Below are positions 25,503 through 33,955 of a stretch of DNA of 39,340 bases, piece by piece (the first letter of the stretch is position 1; the number at the start of each line of letters is the position of its first letter). This DNA comes from Alphaproteobacteria bacterium (lineage in GTDB: Bacteria; Pseudomonadota; Alphaproteobacteria; Caulobacterales; Aquidulcibacteraceae), in the NCBI GenBank assembly GCA_030430715.1, contig JAUIJZ010000021.1, positions 1 through 39,340 on the forward strand, read 5' to 3'. Both the position numbers and the translations under genes were made by a program. The notes under the pieces are model-generated. The model was given only the letters and a program-made list of their open reading frames with translations. It was not told the DNA's origin and ran no database searches.

Positions 25503-26453
25503 ATGATCAACCGGATGATCAAAAGTTGGAGGAAAATGGGCCAGCGCGCGGACAACGCCGAAGCCCACCTTGCCAAACTGGTCGAACTCACCGCAGCCAG
25601 CGAAGCGCGCAACGCCGCGCTGGCGGAGCGTATTGAGCGCAAGCTGCTGCAACTCGACCAGCTGGAAATCCATCTTGGAAGAATTGAGCGCCAATTGGCG
25701 CTGTCGCACCCGCGCTTCACCGCGCCGCTCCGCCTGGAGCGCTACGGGCACAAGGTCTACTCGCAAAATGACGAGGACGGCATCATCGCCGAGATATTCC
25801 GGCGCATCGGCGTCACGACGCGCGTCTTCGTTGAGATCGCAGCCGGTGACGGACGCGAAAATTGCAGCGCCTTTTTGCTCAGCCAAGGATGGCGTGGGCT
25901 TTGGGTCGAGTGTGACGACGAAAACATCGCCTCCATTCGCAACAGATGGCAAAACGAACTGGATAGCGGACAGCTCAAAGTGGCGGCCGAACGCGTTACG
26001 GTCGAAACTCTTAATGGCGTCATCGATCGCGCATCGCTCGGCGACGACATCGATATCCTGATCATGGACATCGATGGAAACGACTACCATCTGCTCGAAG
26101 CGTTGGAAGCGCGGCCACGCGTCATCTGCGCCGAATACAGCGCGCGTTGGCCGCCGCCGGTGCATTGGGTGATGCCCCGCGACGACAATTTCAGCTGGGG
26201 CGGCATGCCCGACACCCGCGAGACCGGCGCCTCGTTGCAAGCATTGGAAGAATTGCTGACGCCGCGCGGCTATTCACTCGTCGGCACCAATATCGCCGGG
26301 GTGAACAGCTTCTTTGTTCGCAGCGATCTCGCGGAAGGCAAGTTCGCGGCGCCCTTCACCGCGTTCAATCACTACAATTCGATACGCTATTGGTATTTCA
26401 ACCTCAGTGGCATGTCTGCGATCTGGAACGGCATCGAAGCTGATGGCGCCTAG
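25503..26453 (+). CDS. FkbM-like methyltransferase with N-terminal coiled coil
   Basis: The first roughly 65 of 316 residues form a charged heptad-like helix ('RADNAEAHLAKLVELTAASEARNAALAERIERKLLQLDQLE'), likely a coiled coil. Then follows 'YSQNDEDGIIAEIFRRIG', the SAM site 'FVEIAAGDGRENCSAFLL', 'GWRGLWVECDDENIASI' and 'DILIMDIDGNDYHLLEAL'. This is the FkbM-related group often found in polysaccharide loci, probably acting on a sugar or glycan hydroxyl. The substrate is unknown. ATG 25503 is preferred because GGGAGG lies 12 bases upstream; an in-frame TTG at 25449 would add 18 residues. It ends 24 bases before the YfhO-like gene. Confidence 0.8.
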   Translation: MINRMIKSWRKMGQRADNAEAHLAKLVELTAASEARNAALAERIERKLLQLDQLEIHLGRIERQLALSHPRFTAPLRLERYGHKVYSQNDEDGIIAEIFRRIGVTTRVFVEIAAGDGRENCSAFLLSQGWRGLWVECDDENIASIRNRWQNELDSGQLKVAAERVTVETLNGVIDRASLGDDIDILIMDIDGNDYHLLEALEARPRVICAEYSARWPPPVHWVMPRDDNFSWGGMPDTRETGASLQALEELLTPRGYSLVGTNIAGVNSFFVRSDLAEGKFAAPFTAFNHYNSIRYWYFNLSGMSAIWNGIEADGA

Positions 26454-26477
26454 CCGCACAGTGCCCCGCGCCGGTCG

Positions 26478-28808
26478 ATGAACGACGCCAGAAAGCAAAC
26501 GCTGCGGTGGGCAGGCTTTCTTGCGCCGGCAGCCATCCTTCTCGCGCTTGTCACCGCGACGTGGCAGCCTGCTCTGTTCGAAGGTCAGACGCTTATTCAT
26601 GGCGATGCCGTTTCGGTCGGCGCCGTCTCCGCGAAGGTGCACGCGGATGTCATGTCGGGCGCCAGACCTCTGGCTTGGTCCGCGGACATTTATGGCGGCC
26701 ATCCCTATTTCGCCGAAAGCATTGGCGGCTTTTCCAATCCGGTGAACATCTTCTTCGCCGCGTTCGTATCGCCGAGCTTCGGTTACATCGCGTCGGTGAA
26801 CGGACAACACTGGATCTACATGATCCTGGCGAGTTTGGGCTTTGTCGGCCTCACAAGGTTTCTCGGCCTCAGTCCCGCGGCGCAGATTGCCGCCGGCATC
26901 GCCGCGATATTTTCGTCCTTGTGGGTGCAGACGCAGCCGAACTCAACGTTCGCCGCCGTTCTCGCAACTTTGCCTTGGGCGCTTTGGGCGTTTGAAGCGT
27001 GGCTCAGGCGGCCGGCTTTATTGCACGCCATGCTCTTCGGTGCGGCGTGTGCTTGGATGCTGCTTTCGGGCTATCCGCAGATCGCCTACGGCGCCGTCCT
27101 CTATATGGGCGCAAGCCTGCTGCCCGGATTCTTCCAACCTTCAGTACGGCAGGATTGGCTGCGCACATGGCGCACGCGCGTGCTCACAGGCGCGATCGCG
27201 ATCGCGTTTTGCCTCGGCGCGACAGCCGTGCAAGTGCTGCCGTTGTTCGAACTTGCGGGATTGTCGTTCCGCCAGGGCGGCGCCGAACTGGTTATGCCGC
27301 CGAGCGGCGCGTCACAGATTCTAGGCGCATTGTTTTGGCCTTCGTGGACGCTGGACAGCCTGCAATTTCCTCTCGTGGGATCGATCCTCGTTTGCGCGCT
27401 GGCGAGCTTGGCGCCGATCTTAGACCGGCAAACACGCGTGCTTGGCCACTTCGCCGCGACATGCTTGCTGATAACGCTTGGCCTGGGCCCGCCCTTCCCC
27501 TTGTTCAATCTGATCTACGATCACAACCTGCTGCCCGGCCTGCACTCATTTCGCATCATGCACCCCTTTCATCTGGTCGGCGTGCTCGGCGTGGGCTTGC
27601 TTGCGGGGTTTAGCGCGGATGCATTGTCGCGCGCGCCCGGCGGGCTCAGCGCGCTGCGCGGGGCGTTGGCGAAGCCCACATTCTGGCTGAGCATTGTGCT
27701 TATCGGCGGTTGGATCGCACTCGCGCTTACGCACGACCATTCAGAATTGCCGCGGCTGACATGGTGGCTGACGCTAGCCGGAGGCGCGGGCGCGGCTGTT
27801 CTGCTGACAGCCGGCCGCGCCCTTTGGATCGCGCCGCTCTTTGCCAGCGTGTTGTGCGTCGACGCCGTGGCGCAGCGCATCCATCCTTATCCCTTCTTCG
27901 ACAATGCCGTGCTCGCCGAGCCGCCGCAGGCTGCTGCCATTCACGCGCAACCCGATTGGCGGGAATACCGGCACGCACACGTAACATGGGCCGAGGTTTA
28001 CGGTTTCACGCAACCCACAGACCCTGCCCTGCTGCCCGCCTTCGAGCGCGTCACGCATGGCTTGGTCGCGAGCCTCAATGTACTTTGGGACGTGCCGTCG
28101 ATGAACGGATCGCTGGCGCTCATGCAGGGACGCAGGCGCATCATCGATGCAATGCTGCGCGACGAATGGCTGGGCCAAGACCCAACACCGGCGGGGCTGC
28201 GTCTGAGCGACATCCTATCGGTGCGCTTTCTGACCTTTGACGATGTGGTCCCCGCCCCCAGTTATCGCTTGCTTGAGCGCGACGCCGCGCGCGGTCTCGT
28301 ATTGATGGAGAACACGGCGGCACGGCCGCGCTTCCAATTCTACGATCAGCAAGTCGAAGCAGCTTCGCCCGAAGCGGCGCTGCAAATCTTGAGCGATCTG
28401 CAAGAACCGCTTCTCGTCCTTGAAACCCCAGCGGGCGCCGCGCCGCACGGCTATGCCGCGCCGGGGGCAGCGCGCCAGGCCCGCTATGAATTGCTGGAAG
28501 ACCGGCCGGATCGCTACCGCTTGCGTATCGACACCGAAGCGCCGGTTTGGCTGTTCCTGGCCGACACGAATTATCCTGGCTGGCGCGCCACCATAGACGG
28601 GGCCTCAACCCCGATCTATTCCGCGCAAATTCTCGGCAAGGCTGTGCTGGCGCCGGCTGGATCGCATGAGCTAGTGCTGGAATTCAGGTCTGACTCCATC
28701 GCCTGGGGCGCACGGATCACCGCCGCGACGCTTGTGCTAGCCCTGCTCACCCTTGTGGGACTTCGCCTGAGACGCCGGACTTCCAGCAGCCATGCGCTAA
28801 ACAGCTGA
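26478..28808 (+). CDS. YfhO-like polytopic membrane protein (GT-C fold candidate)
   Basis: This 776-residue inner-membrane protein has one N-terminal TM segment, a long first extracytoplasmic loop with 'WSADIYGGHPYFAESIGGFSNPVNIF', about ten further hydrophobic segments to about residue 475, and a periplasmic domain ending with 'LADTNYPGWRATIDGASTPIYSA' and 'GSHELVLEF' before a last TM helix (about 750-770). This layout and the YPGW...DG pattern are those of the YfhO family, thought to glycosylate lipids or teichoic-type polymers from polyprenyl-phosphate sugars. The specific role here is inferred. The donor could come from the GT2 at 30111. Confidence 0.83.
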   Translation: MNDARKQTLRWAGFLAPAAILLALVTATWQPALFEGQTLIHGDAVSVGAVSAKVHADVMSGARPLAWSADIYGGHPYFAESIGGFSNPVNIFFAAFVSPSFGYIASVNGQHWIYMILASLGFVGLTRFLGLSPAAQIAAGIAAIFSSLWVQTQPNSTFAAVLATLPWALWAFEAWLRRPALLHAMLFGAACAWMLLSGYPQIAYGAVLYMGASLLPGFFQPSVRQDWLRTWRTRVLTGAIAIAFCLGATAVQVLPLFELAGLSFRQGGAELVMPPSGASQILGALFWPSWTLDSLQFPLVGSILVCALASLAPILDRQTRVLGHFAATCLLITLGLGPPFPLFNLIYDHNLLPGLHSFRIMHPFHLVGVLGVGLLAGFSADALSRAPGGLSALRGALAKPTFWLSIVLIGGWIALALTHDHSELPRLTWWLTLAGGAGAAVLLTAGRALWIAPLFASVLCVDAVAQRIHPYPFFDNAVLAEPPQAAAIHAQPDWREYRHAHVTWAEVYGFTQPTDPALLPAFERVTHGLVASLNVLWDVPSMNGSLALMQGRRRIIDAMLRDEWLGQDPTPAGLRLSDILSVRFLTFDDVVPAPSYRLLERDAARGLVLMENTAARPRFQFYDQQVEAASPEAALQILSDLQEPLLVLETPAGAAPHGYAAPGAARQARYELLEDRPDRYRLRIDTEAPVWLFLADTNYPGWRATIDGASTPIYSAQILGKAVLAPAGSHELVLEFRSDSIAWGARITAATLVLALLTLVGLRLRRRTSSSHALNS

Positions 28809-28891
28809 TCGGATTGGCTTGTCTCACCGCGTCAAGTATTCCACAGTCTAGCCAAAAGCGACGCGAGAATAGCTGGGGGAGACCTTCGAGC

Positions 28892-30043
28892 GTGGTCTAT
28901 ACGATCGACAAACTGCCTGGATTGCACGCCCTCCGCGTGATTGCCGCGGTATCGGTCTATATTGGGCACTGCATTTTCTGGAGCGCGCATTGGCTGCCGC
29001 TGAACGGCGCCACCACCAGCGTCGCCTCCAACGTCACCATCGGCCTTCAGCTCTTCTACGTCGTCTCGGCGTTTTCGCTCATGTATTCCATGCGCGTTCA
29101 CGACCTGACGCCAGATTGGACGAAGAACTTTTACATCAGACGCTTCTGGCGCATCGCCCCGCTGTTTTACGTGATGATGGTGGTGGACGGCATCATCACG
29201 TATTTCAGAGAAGACCGCACGCCCTCAGTGGTTGAGGTCATCGTCAACGCGCTGTTCGTCAACAACCTGACCCCGCAATACACCAGCAGCATGGTCTATA
29301 CGGGCTGGTCGGTCAGCGTTGAGATGCTGTTCTACAGCATCTTCCCGCTCGTCTTCATCCATATCCGGACTTTGAACCGCGGCATCATCTTCGCCGTGGT
29401 GACAACCATCGTCAGCCAAGCCTCGCGCCTGTATCTCGATACGATCCCGCAGCCGCTCAATTCCACATACGGCGACTGGTCCGTCATCGTGCAAATGCAA
29501 TATTTCGCATTCGGCACGCTGGCCTATCTGGTTTACGAGCGGCTGAAGCAAGGCGGTTTCGCCACGCCGGCGCCGATGGTCAAAACAGCGCTGCGGCATG
29601 CGGTGTTCATCGCGCCGCTTGCAGCTATCGTCGCGATATCGGCGCTCTACAAGGATGAGATGGTTGCGATGCGCCGCATCGACCTCACCCTGATCGGCAT
29701 CGGCTTCGGCGTGCTGACGGTTTGGTTCTCGGTTTTACGCATCCCAGCGCTGAATTGGGGCCCGATCCAATATTTCGGCGAACGCAGCTATAGTCTGTAT
29801 CTGCTGCACACGCCGGTCATCTTCATGATGCAGCCGCTCATCATTCAGATGTTCCAATGGTTCGAGCGCGGGATCGGCGCATGGGCCATCATACCGGTGC
29901 TGATCATCGTCTACGTGCCCATCATGATTGTCTCGATGATCACCTACGCCTGGATCGAGCGCACCGGCATGGATGTGGGCCGCCGCTTGCGTTCGAAGCG
30001 GCCGTCGCGCGACGAACCATTGCCTGTTGTCTCGCAGCCTTGA
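28892..30043 (+). CDS. Acyltransferase family 3 membrane protein (OafA-like)
   Basis: The 383-residue, about ten-TM inner-membrane protein is likely to O-acylate (usually O-acetylate) a surface glycan. The N-terminus 'LPGLHALRVIAAVSVYIGH' has the family's R-X10-H signature (R15, H26), and near the C-terminus 'YFGERSYSLYLLHTPVIFM' is typical. The start is set at GTG 28892 because a strong GGGGGAGA site stands about 9 bases upstream and the conserved N-terminus begins at once; a TTG at 28814 would only add unconserved residues. It lacks an SGNH extension. It follows the YfhO-like gene by 83 bases. Confidence 0.9.
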   Translation: MVYTIDKLPGLHALRVIAAVSVYIGHCIFWSAHWLPLNGATTSVASNVTIGLQLFYVVSAFSLMYSMRVHDLTPDWTKNFYIRRFWRIAPLFYVMMVVDGIITYFREDRTPSVVEVIVNALFVNNLTPQYTSSMVYTGWSVSVEMLFYSIFPLVFIHIRTLNRGIIFAVVTTIVSQASRLYLDTIPQPLNSTYGDWSVIVQMQYFAFGTLAYLVYERLKQGGFATPAPMVKTALRHAVFIAPLAAIVAISALYKDEMVAMRRIDLTLIGIGFGVLTVWFSVLRIPALNWGPIQYFGERSYSLYLLHTPVIFMMQPLIIQMFQWFERGIGAWAIIPVLIIVYVPIMIVSMITYAWIERTGMDVGRRLRSKRPSRDEPLPVVSQP

Positions 30044-30072
30044 TTTCCACCTTGTTCGATCTTGGAGAACCC

Positions 30073-30114
30073 GTGCCGGCTATGCTGTCTGATCGCCGCT
30101 GGGTCATCGCATGA
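30073..30114 (+). other. Possible 13-codon leader ORF coupled to the next GT2 gene
   Basis: GTG at 30073 has a GGAGA site 5 bases before it and reads 13 codons to a TGA that overlaps the GT2 start (ATGA, 30111-30114). The GT2 gene itself lacks a clear ribosome site, so this mini-ORF could deliver ribosomes to it. It may equally be chance. Confidence 0.2.
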
Positions 30115-30866
30115 AACTTTCCGTTCTCGTCCCCTGCTACAATGAAGCCGACTATGTCCTTGAGTTGCTCGACATCGTCGGCGCCGCACTGCCTGACGTG
30201 GCCAAGGAGATCGTGCTCGTTGACGACGGTTCGCGCGACGGCACACGCAAACTGCTTGAGGACAAATTCGGCCCCGCGGACCTTGAGAGCGCGCTAACCG
30301 GCGCGCGTCCCACGGCGCGGCCGCTTTCAAGCAACGCGACCATCGCCATCATCTTTCACGAGCAGAACCGCGGCAAAGGCGCGGCGATTCAATCCGCGGC
30401 GCGCCATTGCACCGGCGACATCATCGTCATTCAGGACGCCGATCTCGAATACGATCCCGACGATTGGGCGCTGATGTGGAAGCTGATCGCGACACGTAAA
30501 GTGGCCGACGTGGTGTATGGCTCGCGCTTTTACGGAAGACCCCACCGCTCGCTGAATTATCATCACTTTCTGGCCAACCGCCTCATCTCGTTCTGCTTCA
30601 ACCTGCTCTTCAACCAAACGCTGACCGACGTTGAGACGTGCTACAAAATGATCTCGCGCGACGTGCTCGAGAGCTTGCGGCTTTCGCAGCCCGATTTCGG
30701 CTTTGAAATTCAGATCAGCGCTCAAATCGCCAAAAGCCGGAGATGGCGCATCTATGAAATGGGCATCGCCTATTACGGCCGAACCTATGACGCGGGCAAA
30801 AAGATCAACTGGAAAGACGGCGTGAAGGCGCTTTGGTACTTAATCAAATTCCGCTTCACGGATTAG
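30111..30866 (+). CDS. GT2 glycosyltransferase, polyprenol-phosphate sugar synthase-like
   Basis: The 251-residue GT-A enzyme is close in pattern to dolichol-phosphate mannose synthase (Dpm1): 'LSVLVPCYNEADYV', 'IVLVDDGSRDGT', 'NRGKGAAIQSA', 'IIVIQDADLEYDPDDW' with the DAD motif, 'VVYGSRF' and 'ETCYKMISRDVLESL'. There are no C-terminal TM helices, as in the short class. It probably charges undecaprenyl phosphate with a sugar at the cytoplasmic face, the donor type that the ArnT-like and YfhO-like proteins of this locus use; the link is inference. It ends 8 bases from the convergent acyltransferase gene. Confidence 0.88.
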   Translation: MKLSVLVPCYNEADYVLELLDIVGAALPDVAKEIVLVDDGSRDGTRKLLEDKFGPADLESALTGARPTARPLSSNATIAIIFHEQNRGKGAAIQSAARHCTGDIIVIQDADLEYDPDDWALMWKLIATRKVADVVYGSRFYGRPHRSLNYHHFLANRLISFCFNLLFNQTLTDVETCYKMISRDVLESLRLSQPDFGFEIQISAQIAKSRRWRIYEMGIAYYGRTYDAGKKINWKDGVKALWYLIKFRFTD

Positions 30867-30874
30867 CACGCGCC

Positions 30875-32101
30875 TTATGGGCGCAATGAAGCGGGTTGCT
30901 TGCCGCCAAGCTGAGAACCTGCGGCGCCTCCGGAAACCCGTTCGGCCAAACGTCTTCCGAACCGCCGCAGCGGCGTCTCGACATAGGTATAATTCAGCTC
31001 GGCCAAAGCCGCGATGATGGCCAGCGAGCTGAGCAAAACGAACAACGAGAACTCAAGCGGCCAAACCGGCTGGGGCGCCGCGCGCACGGCGATATCGTGC
31101 GCGATCATGAAAACAAAAAAATGGATCACATAGAGCGCGTAGGAACGCGAACCGATCCAGAGGAATACGCGCTGCAAAATCCCAGGCGGACAAAGCGCGT
31201 CGCGGTTGAATGACGCCAGCAAGACACAAAGCCCGGCCGCAAGCGCCAGCGCCGTTCGCTCGGGCAGCGTCATCGGCCCCAGCATGCGCGAAAGCGCAAT
31301 GCACGCGATCGCCGCCAGACTTATTAGAAGGGCGAGCCAGCCCGGCGTTTTTGTAAACGCCTTGGCCAGACGCCCATAGGATGGGCGCTCGGACCAAATC
31401 GCGATCATAACACCAAGCAAGAGCGTGCTGGTCCAACCGACGCGCACCAAATAGCCATGCGGGCGCCAAACATCGGCGACAGCCATCAGCACGAACACCA
31501 GCACCCACCAGCGCGGCTTTATCAGCAGCACAAGAAGCGGCAGCAACAGGTAGAATTGTTCTTCAACCGCGAGCGACCAATATTGCGGCGTCGCGCCGTA
31601 TGGAAAGCCGCCACCAAACGCCTCGGCGAATCTGAAATTCGCCATGAAGAACGCGCCCGCTATGCCTGCGTCTAGGTTCGTATCGAAACCAAGCAGCGGA
31701 GAATCAAACTGAAAGGCTGCCGTGACCGCGAGGACCAGCGCCAGCCACAACCACGCCGTTGGTATGATCCGGAACGCGCGCCGGATCCAAAACGCCAGCG
31801 TTTCCCTCATACGCTCGGACCGTGACGAGGCGGACGCCAAGTGCGGCAGCAATGAGCGCGCAATCACGAAGCCCGAAATCACGAAGAACAAATCCACCCC
31901 AGCGGCGAGATTGAACCGCGCGAAGACATCCGCAAAGTCGCCCTGAAACGAAGGCAGAATCGCGGGCGCGTGGTAGGCGACAACACCGCTCACCGCGACG
32001 GCGCGCAGCATTTCAATGTCTTTGTTTTTGCCGCCCGAGACCGCCGGCGGCGGGGCGTACGGCTCCATCGCCGCAATCTGCTCCCGCCCCTCAAGCGCCA
32101 T
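30875..32101 (-). CDS. Acyltransferase family 3 membrane protein
   Basis: This second AT3 protein of the locus has 408 residues and about ten TM segments. After a cytoplasmic lead it has 'DIEMLRAVAVSGVVAYH' with R33-X10-H44, then 'GVDLFFVISGFVIARSLL', 'FWIRRAFRIIPTAWLW' and 'YWSLAVEEQFYLLLPLLVLL', the standard OafA/NodX set, and 'LNYTYVETPLRRFG' at the end. It is likely to acylate a sugar of the exported glycan. ATG 32101 is chosen because GGAGGGG stands about 10 bases upstream; the GTG 26 codons earlier has none. It is more typical of the family than the AT3 at 28892, so the two probably modify different positions. Confidence 0.93.
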   Translation of the reverse strand: MALEGREQIAAMEPYAPPPAVSGGKNKDIEMLRAVAVSGVVAYHAPAILPSFQGDFADVFARFNLAAGVDLFFVISGFVIARSLLPHLASASSRSERMRETLAFWIRRAFRIIPTAWLWLALVLAVTAAFQFDSPLLGFDTNLDAGIAGAFFMANFRFAEAFGGGFPYGATPQYWSLAVEEQFYLLLPLLVLLIKPRWWVLVFVLMAVADVWRPHGYLVRVGWTSTLLLGVMIAIWSERPSYGRLAKAFTKTPGWLALLISLAAIACIALSRMLGPMTLPERTALALAAGLCVLLASFNRDALCPPGILQRVFLWIGSRSYALYVIHFFVFMIAHDIAVRAAPQPVWPLEFSLFVLLSSLAIIAALAELNYTYVETPLRRFGRRLAERVSGGAAGSQLGGKQPASLRP

Positions 32102-32215
32102 GACGCCATCCCCTCCACAAGCTTTCCCGATAGCTACATGCCTTTGGAAAAGCGCACATAAATCTTCACGGCTCGCCACAGCCAGGTCAAGGCTGAGGCG
32201 CGGCGCATCGGCCGA

Positions 32216-32938
32216 TCATGCCGGCTTTTGTGCGACAGCCAGAATGTTTTTGCCGAAGGGCGGCGCGCCGATGCGCTCTAGCCCGCGCGAGATCGGCACC
32301 ACCACGCCGTCATAGACTTTCAGCATCTTTGGATTGAGATTTTTCGCGCCCATTACCGTGTTGAACAAAAACCAGGGCGCGACTCCCAGGATGTCAAAAT
32401 AACGGCTGTCGCGTACGTCTAGGCCGGCATTGCCAAGCTGCATCCGCAGCGCCTGATGATGATAACGCCGGAAATGACCCAGATCGCGGTCGAGATCGCT
32501 CATCAGCACGGAAAGCGCCGGCACGAATATCAGCAAGTGCCCGCCGGGTTTGAGCACGCGCGCAAGCTCACGAACGGCCGCATCATCATCTTCGATGTGC
32601 TCAAGCACATTGACGAGAACCAACGTGTCAACGCTGGCGTCTTCCAGCGTGGCGACATGCGCCTCAAGCATCAGATCGCTGATGGCGACACGCTCGTCGG
32701 ATTGGAAACGCGCGCGCAAACTGGCATTCAGATTGGCTGACGGCTCGACCAAGGTCAGCCAATCGGAGCGCGCGCGCAGCAACGCCGAGACCGTTCCCAC
32801 GCCGGCGCCGTATTCCACTGTTACGCCGCGCACGGCGCTCTCGAAGCGCTGCATGATCCAGGCATAATAATTCGGCATGTCCGACAGGGCTTCGAGATCG
32901 CGCCCCTCATAGACAACGGCGGATTCCGCATCGCTCAT
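32216..32938 (-). CDS. Class I SAM-dependent methyltransferase
   Basis: The 240-residue enzyme has motif I 'VEYGAGVGTVSALL' (about 41-54), 'TLVEPSANLNASLRARF', 'VDTLVLVNVLEHIEDD' and 'VLKPGGHLLIFVPAL', then 'DRDLGHFRRYHHQALRMQL', a run found in methyltransferases of polysaccharide and lipid-carrier loci. The substrate is unknown. The ATG at 32938 lies in a TGATG overlap with the flippase-like gene. Longer readings exist but would lie inside that gene. The C-terminal half has a hydrophobic patch ('ILGVAPWFLFNTVMG') that might attach to the membrane. Confidence 0.88.
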   Translation of the reverse strand: MSDAESAVVYEGRDLEALSDMPNYYAWIMQRFESAVRGVTVEYGAGVGTVSALLRARSDWLTLVEPSANLNASLRARFQSDERVAISDLMLEAHVATLEDASVDTLVLVNVLEHIEDDDAAVRELARVLKPGGHLLIFVPALSVLMSDLDRDLGHFRRYHHQALRMQLGNAGLDVRDSRYFDILGVAPWFLFNTVMGAKNLNPKMLKVYDGVVVPISRGLERIGAPPFGKNILAVAQKPA

Positions 32939-33933
32939 CAGGCGCGGTCCTGATGCGAAGACCTCACCCCAAACAATTGCCGCGAATACGTCTGCACGGC
33001 AAAGCCGAAGCCAACGATCATGATCGGCACAAAGAATGCCAATTGGACCAGGAAGGCCGCCGCCACAGCCGGCGCGGACGGCCAATTCAACGCGGAAAAG
33101 GCAAGGACAAAAGCAAATTGATAGCTGCCCAAATAAGCCGGCGCGGTCGGCAGCAAAGTTGAGAGCGAGGCGACGCTCAATACGAGCGCCGACGACACCA
33201 GACCCGCCTCAAGACCAAGGGCGCTGAGCGCCAAACCGATCGCAAGCATTTCCAACATCGCCACCAGCACACTGGCGCCCGCGAACACCCCGATATTGCG
33301 GCGGCTTAGCGCACGCAGGCCCGCTCTGAACCGCTCGAATAATGCCGACACAAAGCCGAGACCGGTCAAATTCACGCGCCGGAGAACCAGAATGGCGACC
33401 GTAGCGCCGAAGAAGATCACGCCAGCCGTAAGCATGAAAACCAAAGAGATGCCCGACGCGCCACTGTTTCCCAAGTACAGCACCATCAAGGAGCCGGCCA
33501 AAAGCGCCAGCAACATCAGGCCATCCAACGCGCGCTCGATCATGATAGCGCCAAGCGCCGAGGCGCGGCTGACCGACGTAACTTCTTTGACGACATCGGC
33601 GCGGAAAATTTCTCCAAGCCGGCCCGGCAAAGCAAAGTTCATCGCAAAGCCGACAATGAGCGCGCGCGCCACCTTGCGAAAGCTCACGCTGCCAAGCTCT
33701 TTCAGCAAGACTTGCCAACGCACGATGCGGACAAAGATCGCGCCGAAATAGACGAGAGACGCCAGAGCAAGCTTGACAAGGTCAGCATTGCCAAACGCCT
33801 GAGATACCGCCGCGTAATCGGTATCGCGGAAAGACAGCCAAACCAAAACGGCGCCAAGCGCGGCGCCTCCCAGCGCCAACGCCGGCTTGATCATGCGGAG
33901 AAGCGCATTGCGCTCCGTCGGCGGGCCTGACAC
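32938..33933 (-). CDS. Flippase-like membrane protein (LPG synthase TM / UPF0104 family)
   Basis: The 331-residue polytopic protein has about eight TM segments of the lysylphosphatidylglycerol-synthase transmembrane family: 'SLVYFGAIFVRIVRWQVLLKEL', 'GFAMNFALPGRLGEIFRADVV' and 'LLPTAPAYLGSYQFAFVLAF' are its hallmarks. There is no C-terminal synthetase domain. Members are proposed to move lipids or lipid-linked sugars and often neighbour GT and methyltransferase genes. GTG 33933 is the start I favour, with GGAGAG just upstream, giving 24 bases overlap-free distance to the dioxygenase stop. The stop overlaps the methyltransferase ATG (TGATG). Confidence 0.87.
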   Translation of the reverse strand: MSGPPTERNALLRMIKPALALGGAALGAVLVWLSFRDTDYAAVSQAFGNADLVKLALASLVYFGAIFVRIVRWQVLLKELGSVSFRKVARALIVGFAMNFALPGRLGEIFRADVVKEVTSVSRASALGAIMIERALDGLMLLALLAGSLMVLYLGNSGASGISLVFMLTAGVIFFGATVAILVLRRVNLTGLGFVSALFERFRAGLRALSRRNIGVFAGASVLVAMLEMLAIGLALSALGLEAGLVSSALVLSVASLSTLLPTAPAYLGSYQFAFVLAFSALNWPSAPAVAAAFLVQLAFFVPIMIVGFGFAVQTYSRQLFGVRSSHQDRA

Positions 33934-33955
33934 GCGTCTCTCCACGCTTCGCCGG

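Noticed and set aside
30870-30884. GCGCC/GGCGC hairpin at the convergent junction as a bidirectional terminator
   Set aside because: The stem is only 5 bp, overlaps a stop codon and has no T run on either side.
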